Shown: piece by piece, positions 52,897-63,111 of the stretch
How the letters are laid out: each line of letters starts with the position of its first letter
How positions within the stretch are numbered: the first letter of the stretch is position 1
Assembly (NCBI GenBank): GCA_001599595.1
Contig: BCHH01000002.1
Coordinates: forward strand, 1,278,390 to 1,342,389
Length of the DNA stretch: 64,000 nucleotides
Reading direction: 5' to 3'
Source of the DNA: Beverwykella pulmonaria
Lineage: Eukaryota > Ascomycota > Dothideomycetes > Pleosporales > Melanommataceae
The notes under the pieces: generated by a model
Told to the model about the DNA's origin: nothing
The model's input: the letters and a program-made list of their open reading frames with translations, nothing else
Database searches by the model: none
Translations under genes and position numbers: made by a program

Positions 52897-53998
52897 ATGG
52901 CACAGAATAACGGCGAGCCTGTGATGCGAAGGTGTGTAGACATTTCATCATCCACTCTCCGTTTCCCGATTCAGCGGTTGCGAGCTCTCACCATGACCAC
53001 TGCTTCCTATTTCGTCCTCCGCACAAGCCTACACTTGCACTGCCTCACTTTTTTTGGTTACCAATTTTTTCCCCTGTCGCTCTGTGCATTCCCAAAAGAA
53101 CGCATACCAAATAGTCCGCAACTATCATCATCCCGGCCCTGCGCGATAACTTACATTGATGCTCCCGATCCGAGCACCACCCCGGCTAAAAATAGGCCAC
53201 CCTACAAGGGTCCATGTCCACTTTTTATCGTGTCGCGCTCCTTCTCTCCCTTTCCGTCCACCATGTTCCTGCCAAATGGTTCCGGCCCGAGGTCACCTCA
53301 GGTTTCAATGGTTACTAGACGAGTTTGGCTATGCTTTCCGACTGTGTACACATGCTGATCTGAGCGACAATAGGAAGTTAGTTATTATTGGCGACGGAGC
53401 TTGTGGAAAGACCAGTCTCCTGAGCGTCTTTACTTTAGGATACTTCCCGACAGTACGTTACCCTGCCCTGCAGCACCATCCTCCATGCGGCATTCTGACA
53501 CCCTTCTAGCGTTACGTGCCGACAGTGTTCGAGAATTACGTCACGGACTGCAGAGTGGACGGCAAGTCGGTGCAGCTGGCGTTATGGGATACAGCAGGAC
53601 AAGAAGACTACGAACGATTACGACCACTCGCATACGCCAAGGCCCATGTGATCCTCATTGGCTTCTCCGTCGATTCTCCCGACTCGCTAGAAAATGTCAA
53701 GCACAAGTGGGCTGAAGAGGCCCGAGAACGGTGTCAAGGCATCCCGATCATATTGGTTGGCTTGAAGAAAGATCTCCGCGATGATCCTGTCGCCCAGGAA
53801 GAAATGCGAAAGAGGTCCCTGAGATTCACGACGCCGAAAGCTGGAAGCGACATGAAGGACATGATAGGCGCAAGAAAGTACCTGGAGTGCTCCTCGCTGA
53901 CGGGCGACGGCGTAGACGATGTTTTTGAAGCTGCCACCCGCGCCGCCCTCTTGTCTGTAGACAAGAAGGAGGGAGGTGGCTGCTGCGTCATTTTGTGA
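52897..53998 (+). CDS. rho2: Rho-family small GTPase, Rho2 type
   Basis: Three exons: 52897-52931, 53374-53452 and 53510-53998; 200 residues. Intron 1 is long (442 bases) and lies right after the start region. P-loop GDGACGKT (residues 18-25); effector loop [12 protein letters not shown]; switch [24 protein letters not shown] at the guanine-base motif (usual TKxD-like); ECSSLTG; C-terminal GGGCCVIL, a CAAX box for geranylgeranylation (CVIL) with an extra Cys that could be palmitoylated. The sequence [12 protein letters not shown] and the KHKW...ERC segment fit the Rho2 subfamily better than Rho1, Rho3, Rho4 or Cdc42. In fission yeast Rho2 feeds the cell-wall integrity pathway and alpha-glucan synthesis at the plasma membrane. 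It acts as a switch between GTP and GDP states. Confidence 0.95.
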
Positions 53999-54004
53999 GC
54001 GACC

Positions 54005-54695
54005 TTCTTGTTCATTCTACAGCATTGGGTGGTGTTACACAGGCGTTCTATCCATCATCGGACTGCTTTGCTGTGCTGGGCGTTGCTAAGCGTCTGCTTT
54101 CCCTCTGCATAGCTGCTTCGACATTGCCACTTCTCGTCTTTCTGTCAACAAAATAGCCATTTGGAGATGGACTAGTTGAAAGTGAGGCAGACAGATCTTC
54201 GTGTTCTAATGGATATATGGAGGTTGGAGCTTGAGAACAGGCAGACACGATATCAGACTACCTAATTATGACGATGATGATTGTCATCTTACGCTCATTA
54301 TTATCCCTGGATTTGTTTTATTGGCCTTTCGGACCTGGCGGGGTGTAGGATTATACTCGGCCAACAGACATGGTGAAAACGGAGGTTATGTTAGACCGTT
54401 AATATTATCTGATGCCACGTCTTTGGATGCGATGTTGCAATACTATAATTCTTGAGGCGGAACCTCTTGCGCTTCTTTGATATTGTCTTCACAAAGGTTA
54501 AAGGCAACGTTGGCAGATTGAGCAAGACTTGCGTCGGTAGCACAATCCTTTTAACCCATGACCAGAGTTGCTTGTGGGACCGTTTTCCAAAACATCTGTT
54601 TGCTTTGTACAATACAATTCGCACCGCAGTGCAAGATTCTTCCGGTTTTTATACCCCCTATCTTATGATGCACATCTCGCATCTCCCATGTCGCA
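54005..54695. other. convergent intergenic region between RHO2 and mL40
   Basis: Holds the 3' ends of two converging genes. No other coding signal is seen. Confidence 0.45.
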
Positions 54696-54698
54696 CCC

Positions 54699-55394
54699 TC
54701 ACCTCGTCCACGCATGATTCCACCCCTCTCTTGCCGGAAAATCCGTCTGCACCCTAGCATACTCAATCGGCACGCTTCCCCAAACGCCCCTCTTCAACAT
54801 TGCGCCTCGATACAAACGCCCCACCTCCTTCCCCTTCACGCCCAGCCTCCCTGCATCCGGCCCTTGCCCTCCTCCCTCCTCTTCAGAAACGCGATTCCCA
54901 TTGTCGTCTAAAAGGCGGAGGTGTTCGCATGCTGCGCGCATGCTCTCGTATTGCCGTTCTAGAGAGCGCTCTTTGGCCCAGCGCCGTTTTCGAAGGAAGA
55001 GCAGCCATGCACGATGGATTGTCCAGTGGCGCAGGTATCGGAGCCGCGAGAAGTGGAGGGGGCGGGGCGTAAGGGGATGGTTGAGGTGGTAGCGGATTTG
55101 TGCTGAGGGAGTGTTAGTGGTTGTTTTTGAAAAGGACAAGGGGAGGGGAGCGGTAGGAGACGCACTTATTCGTGGATCGATGACATTCTTTGGGGCTCGT
55201 TTTTGCAGGTGGGTGGTTGTGGAGAAGGATGATTTGGAGGCCGTTGAAACTGCGAGTACGGCACTTCGCGATTGCGGTTGTGTGGATCGTTGGAGGGTGT
55301 TGGGTATGTAGTTTTTGCAGGTGTTGAGGGGCCGGAACACGGGGTGGAAGGCGGAGATTTTCATTATGGCGGAAGTTTCGGGAGAGGAGCGCAA
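54699..55394 (-). CDS. MRPL28: mitochondrial large-subunit ribosomal protein mL40
   Basis: Two exons: 55394-55166 and 55102-54699; 210 residues. A start at 55364 (MKISAFHP) is also possible. The N-terminal 65 residues are rich in Ser, Thr, Arg and Gln without acids, a mitochondrial presequence. The core reads IDPRI/TQIRYHLNHPLTPRPL, then RLRYLRHWTIHRAW and LERQYESMRAACEHLR; the end PIEYARVQTDFPAREGWNH and WTR matches the family. The 63-base intron is a multiple of three without stops, so an unspliced reading would insert 21 residues in the middle of the conserved DPRITxIRYHL segment. The conserved sequence supports splicing. The protein is a structural part of the mitoribosome. Confidence 0.9.
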   Translation of the reverse strand: MRSSPETSAIMKISAFHPVFRPLNTCKNYIPNTLQRSTQPQSRSAVLAVSTASKSSFSTTTHLQKRAPKNVIDPRISASPTAPLPLSFSKTTTNTPSAQIRYHLNHPLTPRPLHFSRLRYLRHWTIHRAWLLFLRKRRWAKERSLERQYESMRAACEHLRLLDDNGNRVSEEEGGGQGPDAGRLGVKGKEVGRLYRGAMLKRGVWGSVPIEYARVQTDFPAREGWNHAWTR

Positions 55395-55399
55395 TTGCT

Positions 55400-56110
55400 G
55401 TTGAGTAGTGTTGAGATGGTCGTGGTTCTGAGAATGTACAAGATTTCGCGATCGCCAAGATCAAGGTTTGGCGCTAGTGAGACCTCTCCAACTTCCTGGG
55501 TTGACCAACAAACATCGCTCTCACGTTTTACATTCTTTGTGATACTGATCATGCCGCCCTAGACAGATTGGTATAGCAAACATCGATATCATCTTCTTAT
55601 CTGGCTCGTTCATTTTTTGTGTCCCACCAACGCCGTCCTTCACAATTCGTTTTAGCACTATCAATGGGCCTGGGTAACAGTTGTTTGAGATTTCTACTAT
55701 TATAAACTCAGTTTTGAGATTGTTTATATCTGCTGTGTAGAGAATTCACAATTCCCTATAACCTGGTGGAGATAAGATATTCTGACCTCTCTGCGCTATC
55801 TGGTTACACATTACACTTAGCCAGGGCTATGATGAAACTAGATATAATTAATATCTATGGGATGGAAGATTGATGGCAAGATATAACCCTTGATCTTACT
55901 TCTCCTCTTCTTTACCTACAATAAACCTTCGAAACATCAACTCCTGCTTCAACATCTTGCAATGTCATTACAGGCAAGCTCGGGTTTTTTATACTGCTTG
56001 TTGCCTTTGATTTCCTTAATTCTGAAGGCTGTATACCTCAACGTCCACTGGCCATTCTATGCTTCCTCTACATGCCCGAAATTGGAAATAGCAAACGACA
56101 GGGTCAGTCC
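55400..56110. other. intergenic, AT-rich, no gene recognised
   Basis: The first part is the mL40 promoter side. The rest is AT-rich and leads to the TIR element. No gene is supported. Confidence 0.4.
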
Positions 56111-57371
56111 AACCTAACGTCCCTCCATGCGTGGCGGAAAACCACCCGTGCCGGAAAATATGAGGGGTACTTTGACTTCAAGCGACAATAACTCTGCGCA
56201 CACGTCAAGCTTCATTAAAATTATATATGAATGGTGTGTCATAGTTGCTTTTAAATATTTAGGACCTGTCTAACTTATAAATTACATTCGCATCAAAGAC
56301 TTCTCACCTAGTTCGCTCAGAGCCTTCATTTATGGCGAAACAATCTCCATTCGCTAGAGCATCGCCATTAGGCTTTTACTACTCACAGCGCACATATAAC
56401 AGCCTTATCTAAGCGTCAGAGCCTTATTCTGATAATAAGAAGTTATCATCAGCTTTGTGCCTATTGTCGCGCGCAAATTCATGCAAGGTCGACACCCTGA
56501 TCGGTACCTCCGATCAAAGTCATTGCCAAATACAATTAGTGCAGAGCAACCCGCCTAACATAATCAATCATCACGGTATACTTGTGGCTGTGCATAATCA
56601 TGGCAAGCGGGCCGACCTCTGCCCGCGGCTTTGCGGTCCAACTCACCCTTTGGCCAAGCTTCCAGTCAACTCCATGAGAACACCTACAGAATCGCCACCC
56701 TCACAACCCTATGGCCGGAGCGGGTCGGCCATCTTCCCTGGAAGTGGTGGCGATATTCAATATCGCTCCATTTTCATTACCGTCATATATCATTCCAAAG
56801 AGGACTTATCCAACTCCTCCTGTTTATTTGCGCATAGCTTCGGTTTGACACCATGTAACCTACAAAGTCCTTGTACCTACGTTCTATCCAAATTTAAACC
56901 TCAACTTCATTGAGTATGTATAATTGAGTGTTGTGTCTGTAGGTGCATGTCTCTCGCTCCTAAAGCTTACACGTTCCATACTGTTGAAAGGATGAGTAGC
57001 GGTCCAATCATGCTCGAGTAATTGGGTGATCTAGCCTAAGTACTTTCTGATAGCCAGGGCACGCCTTCCAATAGAGCGGTAGAGAATCTTTATAGCGGTG
57101 CAGGTGTTACAACAAGTAGGCAAGTCAGTAGACGCTCATCAGAGTGTCCGGATGCTCTTTTCCCAACACCATATCTTTCGTTGCATCTTCTCCGCCCCTC
57201 CGTATTTCCCCTGCCCGCTGAAATCCCCCAATCACGAAGTAATTAATATAACAGTTGATGTACCCAGAGAAGGTGAGAAGTATTGTTGTCCGGATTGATA
57301 TCTTTGCCATAAATAAACTGTTTCTCAGATTAGTAACTCGTTTACAGAAGGCTGCGCTCCTTAGATACCTC

Positions 57372-57701
57372 TTATAAATTCGCGGCTACTGCGACTGAAA
57401 GGCGCACGATTGCTATAGTTTCTACCCCCACAGTAAGTGCCAGCCAAAATGTGGTTCTTCGAAGGCCAAATATCCGCTTATGTACTGTTCCTTGGTGTCC
57501 ATGAGGGTTGATGCCAACGACCGAGGTTGTTGTATTGTGATCTGGACCAAATGCGAGCATTTCGATATCCTGCCTATTGTCTCGTTCTAGTCCAGGGGTA
57601 GTATTGTGAGTTACGTTTGCCATTGGCTCTAGCCCAGGGGGGGCATTGCATATTCGGTTTGCGACTGGCTCGAGAATAGGAGTTGTAGTGCGCTCCTCCA
57701 T
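57372..57701 (-). pseudogene. truncated gene for a single-pass membrane protein
   Basis: A 109-codon frame: a Pro/Thr/Asn-rich N-terminus with PPGLEPMA and TTPGLERD repeats, then KRIFGLRRTTFWLALTVGVE and a hydrophobic helix to the end. The KxIFGLRRTTFWL block followed by a membrane helix is, in my memory, the start of fungal membrane proteins that continue with a Ser/Thr stalk and a lectin-like (fucose-binding) beta-propeller. Here the frame stops right after the helix, and no propeller follows downstream. It sits inside the TIR element, so it may be a captured and truncated host gene. Confidence 0.45.
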
Positions 57702-58327
57702 AGTGCTTTATCGCTTTTAGGAGAATAAGAAAGAGCGAGGAGCATAGTTTAGTAGAAACCTATAATTTAGCTATCACATGCGATCAACGGCTCATGTAAA
57801 TTTTAACCAATTGCCTCGAATATTACTGGCCCCATACCCATCTAGCTTGCGTGTCAATCGTGGCTGGACGCCGCGGATGTAGACAATGAGGGGCCGTGGC
57901 GTGATATTTAACAAATCAAGCAGAAGGCAGCTGAGACTGTTAATCCGTTGACTAAGGAAACAATGGTTAGGCGATGATCGAAGGGCTCGCAGTGTACTGT
58001 GGTAAGCATGCGTCGTGATGAGGTGTAATGTTATAGTGGCGTGTCATCAACCGTTGCTACCACAAGCAGGGAGGATGGCCAACTCGCACTGGCTATGACC
58101 TTGTAAGGTGGCGAATTCTGAAGGTGTTTTCAGAGAGTTGAGTTAGTTAACTGGAGGCATGGCCAAGGTTCTCAGCATCACAGCGAGGTTCTATGGCTCG
58201 ATAAAATTGTTCATGAGTGTTATAGAGTGGTAAGAGTTTGATGGTGGTGCTGAGGGAAGGAACTCTATCACGTTATACCGCATAACCTAGAATAAGTAGT
58301 TACAACTAAGCTCAAGAAGAAAGTTAG

Positions 58328-58907
58328 TCCTCTAATTAGATGGCTGTTGGTGGGGCCGTTTATTGAGGGGCTATTTACCTTGGCATCAAAATCGCCTAGG
58401 CCTTTGCAGATAGCCGTACACACTTCTTCGTGTACTTACCTAGGGCTGTAAATTCCTCTACCTCTCATTCCTCACCACGTCTACAGTCTTCCCAGCATCA
58501 AGTTGCGCCTCTATATTAGTTCAACTACCCTCTCAAATCCAGCCAAAGTGTGGTCTAAGTGTCTCCTCTCCACCCAATTTTGTAAGAGAGAGCGCTACGC
58601 GTATTCCATATACCGCAAGGGCATCAGGGTCAGATGGTTGGCGACGGACGATTTGATAGAGCTTGAACGCTTCAAAGAATTGACTGTTTGGGAAGTCTTT
58701 AGTGGCGACTACAGTGTGTCAGTGACTAGTATATTAGTAGCGACAGTAATAAACGGCCCCAGGAACTTACAGACAAGCTCACAGTCCCCTGTAGTAGCCA
58801 TGGCTAACGCAAAAACACAGTTACACGCAGTGTAGATGCATTGACGTTGATTCCCCGCGATTACAAAGCATTAATCGGCCCCACCAACAGCCACTTAATT
58901 GGAGGAC
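58328..58907. mobile_element. 580-base TIR element (MITE) nested in the larger element
   Basis: The left end GTCCTCTAATTAGATGG... and the right end in reverse complement GTCCTCCAATTAAGTGG... both go on with CTGTTGGTGGGGCCG, so the inverted repeats are about 32 bases. TA flanks each end (58326-58327 and 58908-58909). The frame at 58503-58835 inside has no transposase features. Confidence 0.7.
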
Positions 58908-59180
58908 TAATGTTAAGGGCGGGTCCCGGATCCTATGGCGCTGCCACGCAACAGGTAGGAGCTGAGTTCTTTCTAGGTGGTGAAGGGTGAGAGGGATGAA
59001 TACAAAGTAAATGTCGAAGCAAGGAAGGGGTGATGTGATAGACAATAAGTTTCTAACAAGCGAGAGGCTTCACTGTGAGCGGCGTCAATGTCGGAATAGA
59101 TGTATACAGCGGATACATTTCAAGATTGAGTATGAAGACCCTCTAGGAGATTTGTGAAGTTTATATATTCGTCTGGGATT

Positions 59181-59204
59181 GTGGATCTGTGATCACAGAT
59201 CCAC
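59181..59204. repeat. 24-base perfect palindrome
   Basis: GTGGATCTGTGA followed by its exact reverse complement. It lies inside the TIR element between the nested MITE and the right end. Confidence 0.85.
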
Positions 59205-60299
59205 TAATCCATCGTGATTCGCTGGTCCGAAGGTACTAGCCGATGGCGCAGTCAGTCTCATGACCTTCCATCAGATCGCTCATCGCGCTACTATTGCGGA
59301 CAGTATAACTTGTCGTTAGTAGTTCCTGGGTTGTGCTTGTAACAATTTGGTAGTCGTCCTGGGCTATGTTCATAACAGCCAACCTTCTTCATTGAGCCTA
59401 GTTGTAACCACTTATTCCTGATTATGCGGTAGAAGGAGGCTCTCCGCAAATCAGGCGTGAAGGCGACGATGCAAACGTGATTTATAGGTGAGAGGCGCCC
59501 TGGATCTTTGAAAATAGCCACATTGCATTATTTATACTTAATTTTAGTGAAGCTCAACGTGTGCGCAGAGTTATAGTCGCTTGAAGTCAAAGTACCCGTC
59601 ATATTTTCCGGCACGGTGGGTTTTCCGCCACGCATGGAGAGGCGTTACTTCCTTTCTATTCTTGTATCAACACTAGGATGAAAGAACAACAAATGACCTA
59701 TACGCTGTTAAATGCTTGCCAAGGTAGTTAATGCAGATAACTCCTTGCGCAGGGCACTTGTCCCTTAAAAAGCAAGGATGGACGCTGGCAATGCAGGTGT
59801 CCTATTTACTGCCCTCTCTCTCCTCTCTGTATTAATCCTCTAGTTGAGCTCCTTTTCTATCTTTTTAGCAGTGGTTATCTTCGGCCCTCTTACGCTTGCT
59901 AGCCTTCTCATTAACGTTAGAACCAGCGCCTTCTTAGCCTTCCTTGTAATCTCCACGGCCTCATCTTCGTCACTACCTTACTACTAGCTAAATTGCTGTC
60001 CTCGCTAACCTTACTATGTTCCACCTCAACCACTACAGTAGAAATTATCGCGATGAGCTTAAAGCACCAGAGAACCTTTCCACTGCCAACCATCCTAATC
60101 AATACCCTCTCTGCGGCAGCAAAGTCAGTGTTATTAAGAATCTTGCCCTCTATCTCTATCTTGCCATATGTGGCGGTAACCGTCGTTACCATCACACACA
60201 CGCTCGTCGTATGAGTGTCCCTGAGCTATGTAGCCGACCCCTAAGAAGCCTCAGGGTCGACGTCCTCTATATACAACATCCCTTCGACAGCTTCTTCTA

Positions 60300-60998
60300 C
60301 GCCATGCTACAGAGAACGCTGAGCAGAGAGAGAAGTCTCGTGAGCAGATTGCCCATGAGCTAGGGATCAACGTTTGCCAGCGCTCACTGATCAAGACCTT
60401 TGAGAAGGAGTTATACTATCGCCGGAAAGCTATAGAGAAGCCTCCTCACACCTGAGCATATGCATGATCGCTTCATGTAGGCGAGGGACCACGTATTCTG
60501 GACTGATAAGCAATGGGCCTCTGTCTCTTGGAGTAATGAGTTGTCAGTTCGGGCAGGGCGAGGTCATGGCCAGGTGTACGTTACTCGACGAGCTGAGGAA
60601 ATATTTCTACCTGCCAGTTGTATCCCCAAATTCAAGAAATACTCAGCCTGGATGGTCTGGTCAATTATCTCACCTACAATAAAAGACCCTCTATTCTTTA
60701 TTGAGAAGAACTGGAACAAGAAGCATACGCTAGGCTCTAAAGGCTACATTAACCACATGCTGCCTTATGTCCTAGTTCACCAAAACGCGTATAGAGAATC
60801 TACAGGGAAGGAGGGCATCTTCATGGAAGATAACGCCTCAATCCACAACTCAAAGGCTACGCAAGCTACAGAGAGAGCTCTTGGAATCACGCGTATGTGG
60901 TGGGCTGCCAACTCACCAGCCCTGTTAGACTGCAGAAGCGCAACCAACAAACTGCAGCGGAGATTCAACAGTTCCCATGGGAAAAGCGGGAGAAATTG
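60300..60998 (+). mobile_element. Tc1/mariner-type transposase relic
   Basis: The first frame at about 60300-60450 reads REKSREQIAHELGINVCQRS then LIKTFEKELYYRRKAIEKP, a helix-turn-helix DNA-binding segment. A frameshift near 60440 leads to TPEHMHDRFM-stop-ARDHVFWTDKQW (first Asp). The stop at 60478-60480 is TAG where Trp is expected. IPKFKKYSAWMVW follows, then GIFMEDNASIHNS (second Asp), then ITRMWWAANSPALLD, where the usual NSPDLNPIEN with the last acidic residue is lost. It is therefore inactive. It lies just outside the TIR element; whether it once mobilised it is unknown. Confidence 0.75.
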
Positions 60999-61014
60999 AC
61001 TATGGATGACGATT

Positions 61015-61530
61015 AAAGGATATCAAATCGATGAGGGAGCGTTGCTGGGCAGTGATTTTTGCAGGTGGTGGCTATACCAAGTGGTAAATGGAGTCGTTGT
61101 TGAATGGACTTTGCTAGCTAGCTTGGTGTTAGCAAGGTGAGCGGAGCAAAGCATGTTTTGCACGGTGTACACAGCGCGCGGGGATAGTAGGGTGGGCAAG
61201 TAACTGTTCGTTGATTAAATTGCCTGCTCTTCTACATACGAGGGGAGAGGGGCCACATATTGTTCGCGCTCGGTCCCAGCGCACTGGCCACATCACGTGG
61301 TCACACCACGTGATATCAACCTCTGTAATATACAACACCACTGTTCGGACAGTCGTAGTAATATACTATACGTAGGAAAATAACAAGACGTAAGCACTAT
61401 TGTAACCGCCACTCGCGTCTGTCCGTACGGGAGGGCACCTTGTATCTGCGAATGGTGTCCTAGGTAGCTCGTTCCTGGCGCTGGAAATGCTAACTGCTGT
61501 ACTCCTGTTCCTGAGCAGCTCCAGCACGTC
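61015..61530. other. intergenic, LTR-like features, no gene recognised
   Basis: Contains a 9-base inverted repeat with 5-base loop at 61292-61314 (ATCACGTGG/CCACGTGAT), giving two CACGTG-type sites, and TGTAATATAC repeats at about 61323 and 61357. These recall fungal gypsy LTRs, but I cannot define borders. Confidence 0.3.
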
Positions 61531-61536
61531 ACCAGC

Positions 61537-63099
61537 CTATTGACAAATACCCAGTCTCTCCAGATACGTCAGAATAGGATGCATCTGCGGATTTCCGAAT
61601 AGCATGCTCTGGAGACTGCCTTCATTCCCCTCTTCTGGCACATTCCAGAATCGCGTTGTGCCCGGGCTATCGCGTTTTCGAATAAGCAACAGCTTTCCTG
61701 CATTCTTCAATTCCATTTCTGGCAACTGGCAAACCGGGCTTTGTTTGCCTCTTCCATCGAGACTGATTCCCGCCAACTGAGGCATTAGAGATGAATCTGG
61801 CATCGTTGACAGAGGTGATGATTTTGGAGGTCCGACAGAAACGTACACTCTTAACAGCGCATCAATATATTTCTCATCGGCACGCGGTATTAGGTCTCCC
61901 TCATTGATGATTGCATAGAAAGCTGTATGATTAAATGTATACTTTCCTCTGATTTCCCCTCTTCCTAACTCCGATGGTGAGGACGCTAATAGTTGGGATG
62001 GGGAAGGAATCGGTGGTGATATGACTGGAGGAGCACCAAATGTGATGAGATGTATGGCGGAAAGCTTTGAAGACAGGGCCTGAAGAGAAGATGGTGATGT
62101 GACCTTGGCCATCATATGGGCATAGAGAATACTGGCTACAGCTCCGCCTGCAGAGTGACCAGTAAATAGAAGCTGAGGAGAAATTGGCATGTTTGAAAGA
62201 AAAGGATGAAGGAGGAGCTTTAAAATGGAGTCCGGGAGGTGAGTGCCAGATTGTTGAGCAGATTGGAGAAAGCCATTGTGGACTTTGTATGGCTTCCCAT
62301 CAACATTTTGGCCCTTGAGTTGTCATTAAACTGAATATTGGAATAAAAAAGAATTGTAGACTCACAAGGAAATCTGTATTCACGGTCTTATTGCCTCCAT
62401 GGTTAAAATTTACGGTCCAGTCTCGAATTGAAGCCGTGCCGCGAATGGCTACGACAATGAACGGGGTTAGATGACCGTCGCCATTGAGGTCTCCGTTGAA
62501 GAGTCGGATATCCGTCGCTTTGACAGTACCAAAGAGAGCATCGGGAGAGAGGCTAATGATCGGACCTGCTGGAGTAAAGTGATCCGGTGAGGAGTGCTTT
62601 GGTGCTCCAGGAGCAGCATAGACCAGTTTTGAGCTGATCGCTGCCAGATCAATGAGGCCGCGGTGGGAATTGGAGCTAGCAAAGTTAGTCTGGAATGGAA
62701 AGTATTGGAGATTGAAGAAAGGTATTACATTGAAGCTTCTGTGAGCAATGCGCCATCACCATAAGATGAATTGGAAAATTTCCCGGCCTTTTCAATCCAT
62801 CGGCTCATCGATACAACATCCGGGGGCATAGAGTCTACTTGTGAATTAGCGTCTGACCTGAACAAATGTTCCAGTTCTTTACCATCCAGATCCAGCGTTT
62901 CAACATAATCGTGTAATTTTACCGAAGCGGCTTGCAGATTCTTTGACGTTGCGGCCGAATTGTCGGACTGTGATATCTCTCCGACAATAGCAGACGTGTT
63001 AGTTACAGTCGCGCCAGTCACAAGCGACGTTTTGTTCCTCGAAAAGCGATTGAAAATGCGAAACTTGGAACGATGTTCTTTGGGAGCCATCTCAGCCAT
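61537..63099 (-). CDS. class 3 (fungal) lipase family protein
   Basis: Three exons: 63099-62729, 62675-62366 and 62313-61537. They sum to 1,458 bases, giving 485 residues from ATG 63099 (MAEMAPKEH). The first 110 residues are basic, then Ser/Thr-rich, with no signal peptide. SNSHRGLIDLAAISSKLVYA begins the core. VVAIRGTASIRDWTVNFN carries the oxyanion RGT and the conserved DW. LLFTGHSAGGAVASILYAH is the nucleophile elbow (Ser in GHSAGG). YAIINEGDLIPRADEKYI contains the likely catalytic Asp, and the C-terminal MHPILTYLE the likely His. The enzyme would cleave triacylglycerol or a related ester; the lack of a leader suggests an intracellular role, for example on lipid droplets. Both introns have GT-AG borders and are 52-54 bases. 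Confidence 0.88.
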
Positions 63100-63111
63100 G
63101 GTGCGGTACAC

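Larger units (their letters stand above)
56117..59645. mobile_element. 3.5-kb element bounded by long terminal inverted repeats
   Basis: The left end (56117-about 56233) and right end (about 59529-59645) are inverted repeats of about 115 bases at 85-90 percent by eye. Shared blocks are CCATGCGTGGCGGAAAA, GTGCCGGAAAATATGA, GGTACTTTGACTTCAAGCGA and ATAACTCTGCGCACACGT. The ends are flanked by TA on both sides (56115-56116 and 59646-59647), as for Tc1/mariner-like insertion. No transposase is seen inside; it contains a nested MITE and a truncated membrane-protein gene. It could also be two copies of a shorter element in opposite orientation. Confidence 0.65.

Noticed and set aside
52738..53358. 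206-codon plus-strand frame before RHO2 exon 2
   Set aside because: It runs through exon 1 and intron 1 of RHO2 in another frame and has no domain.
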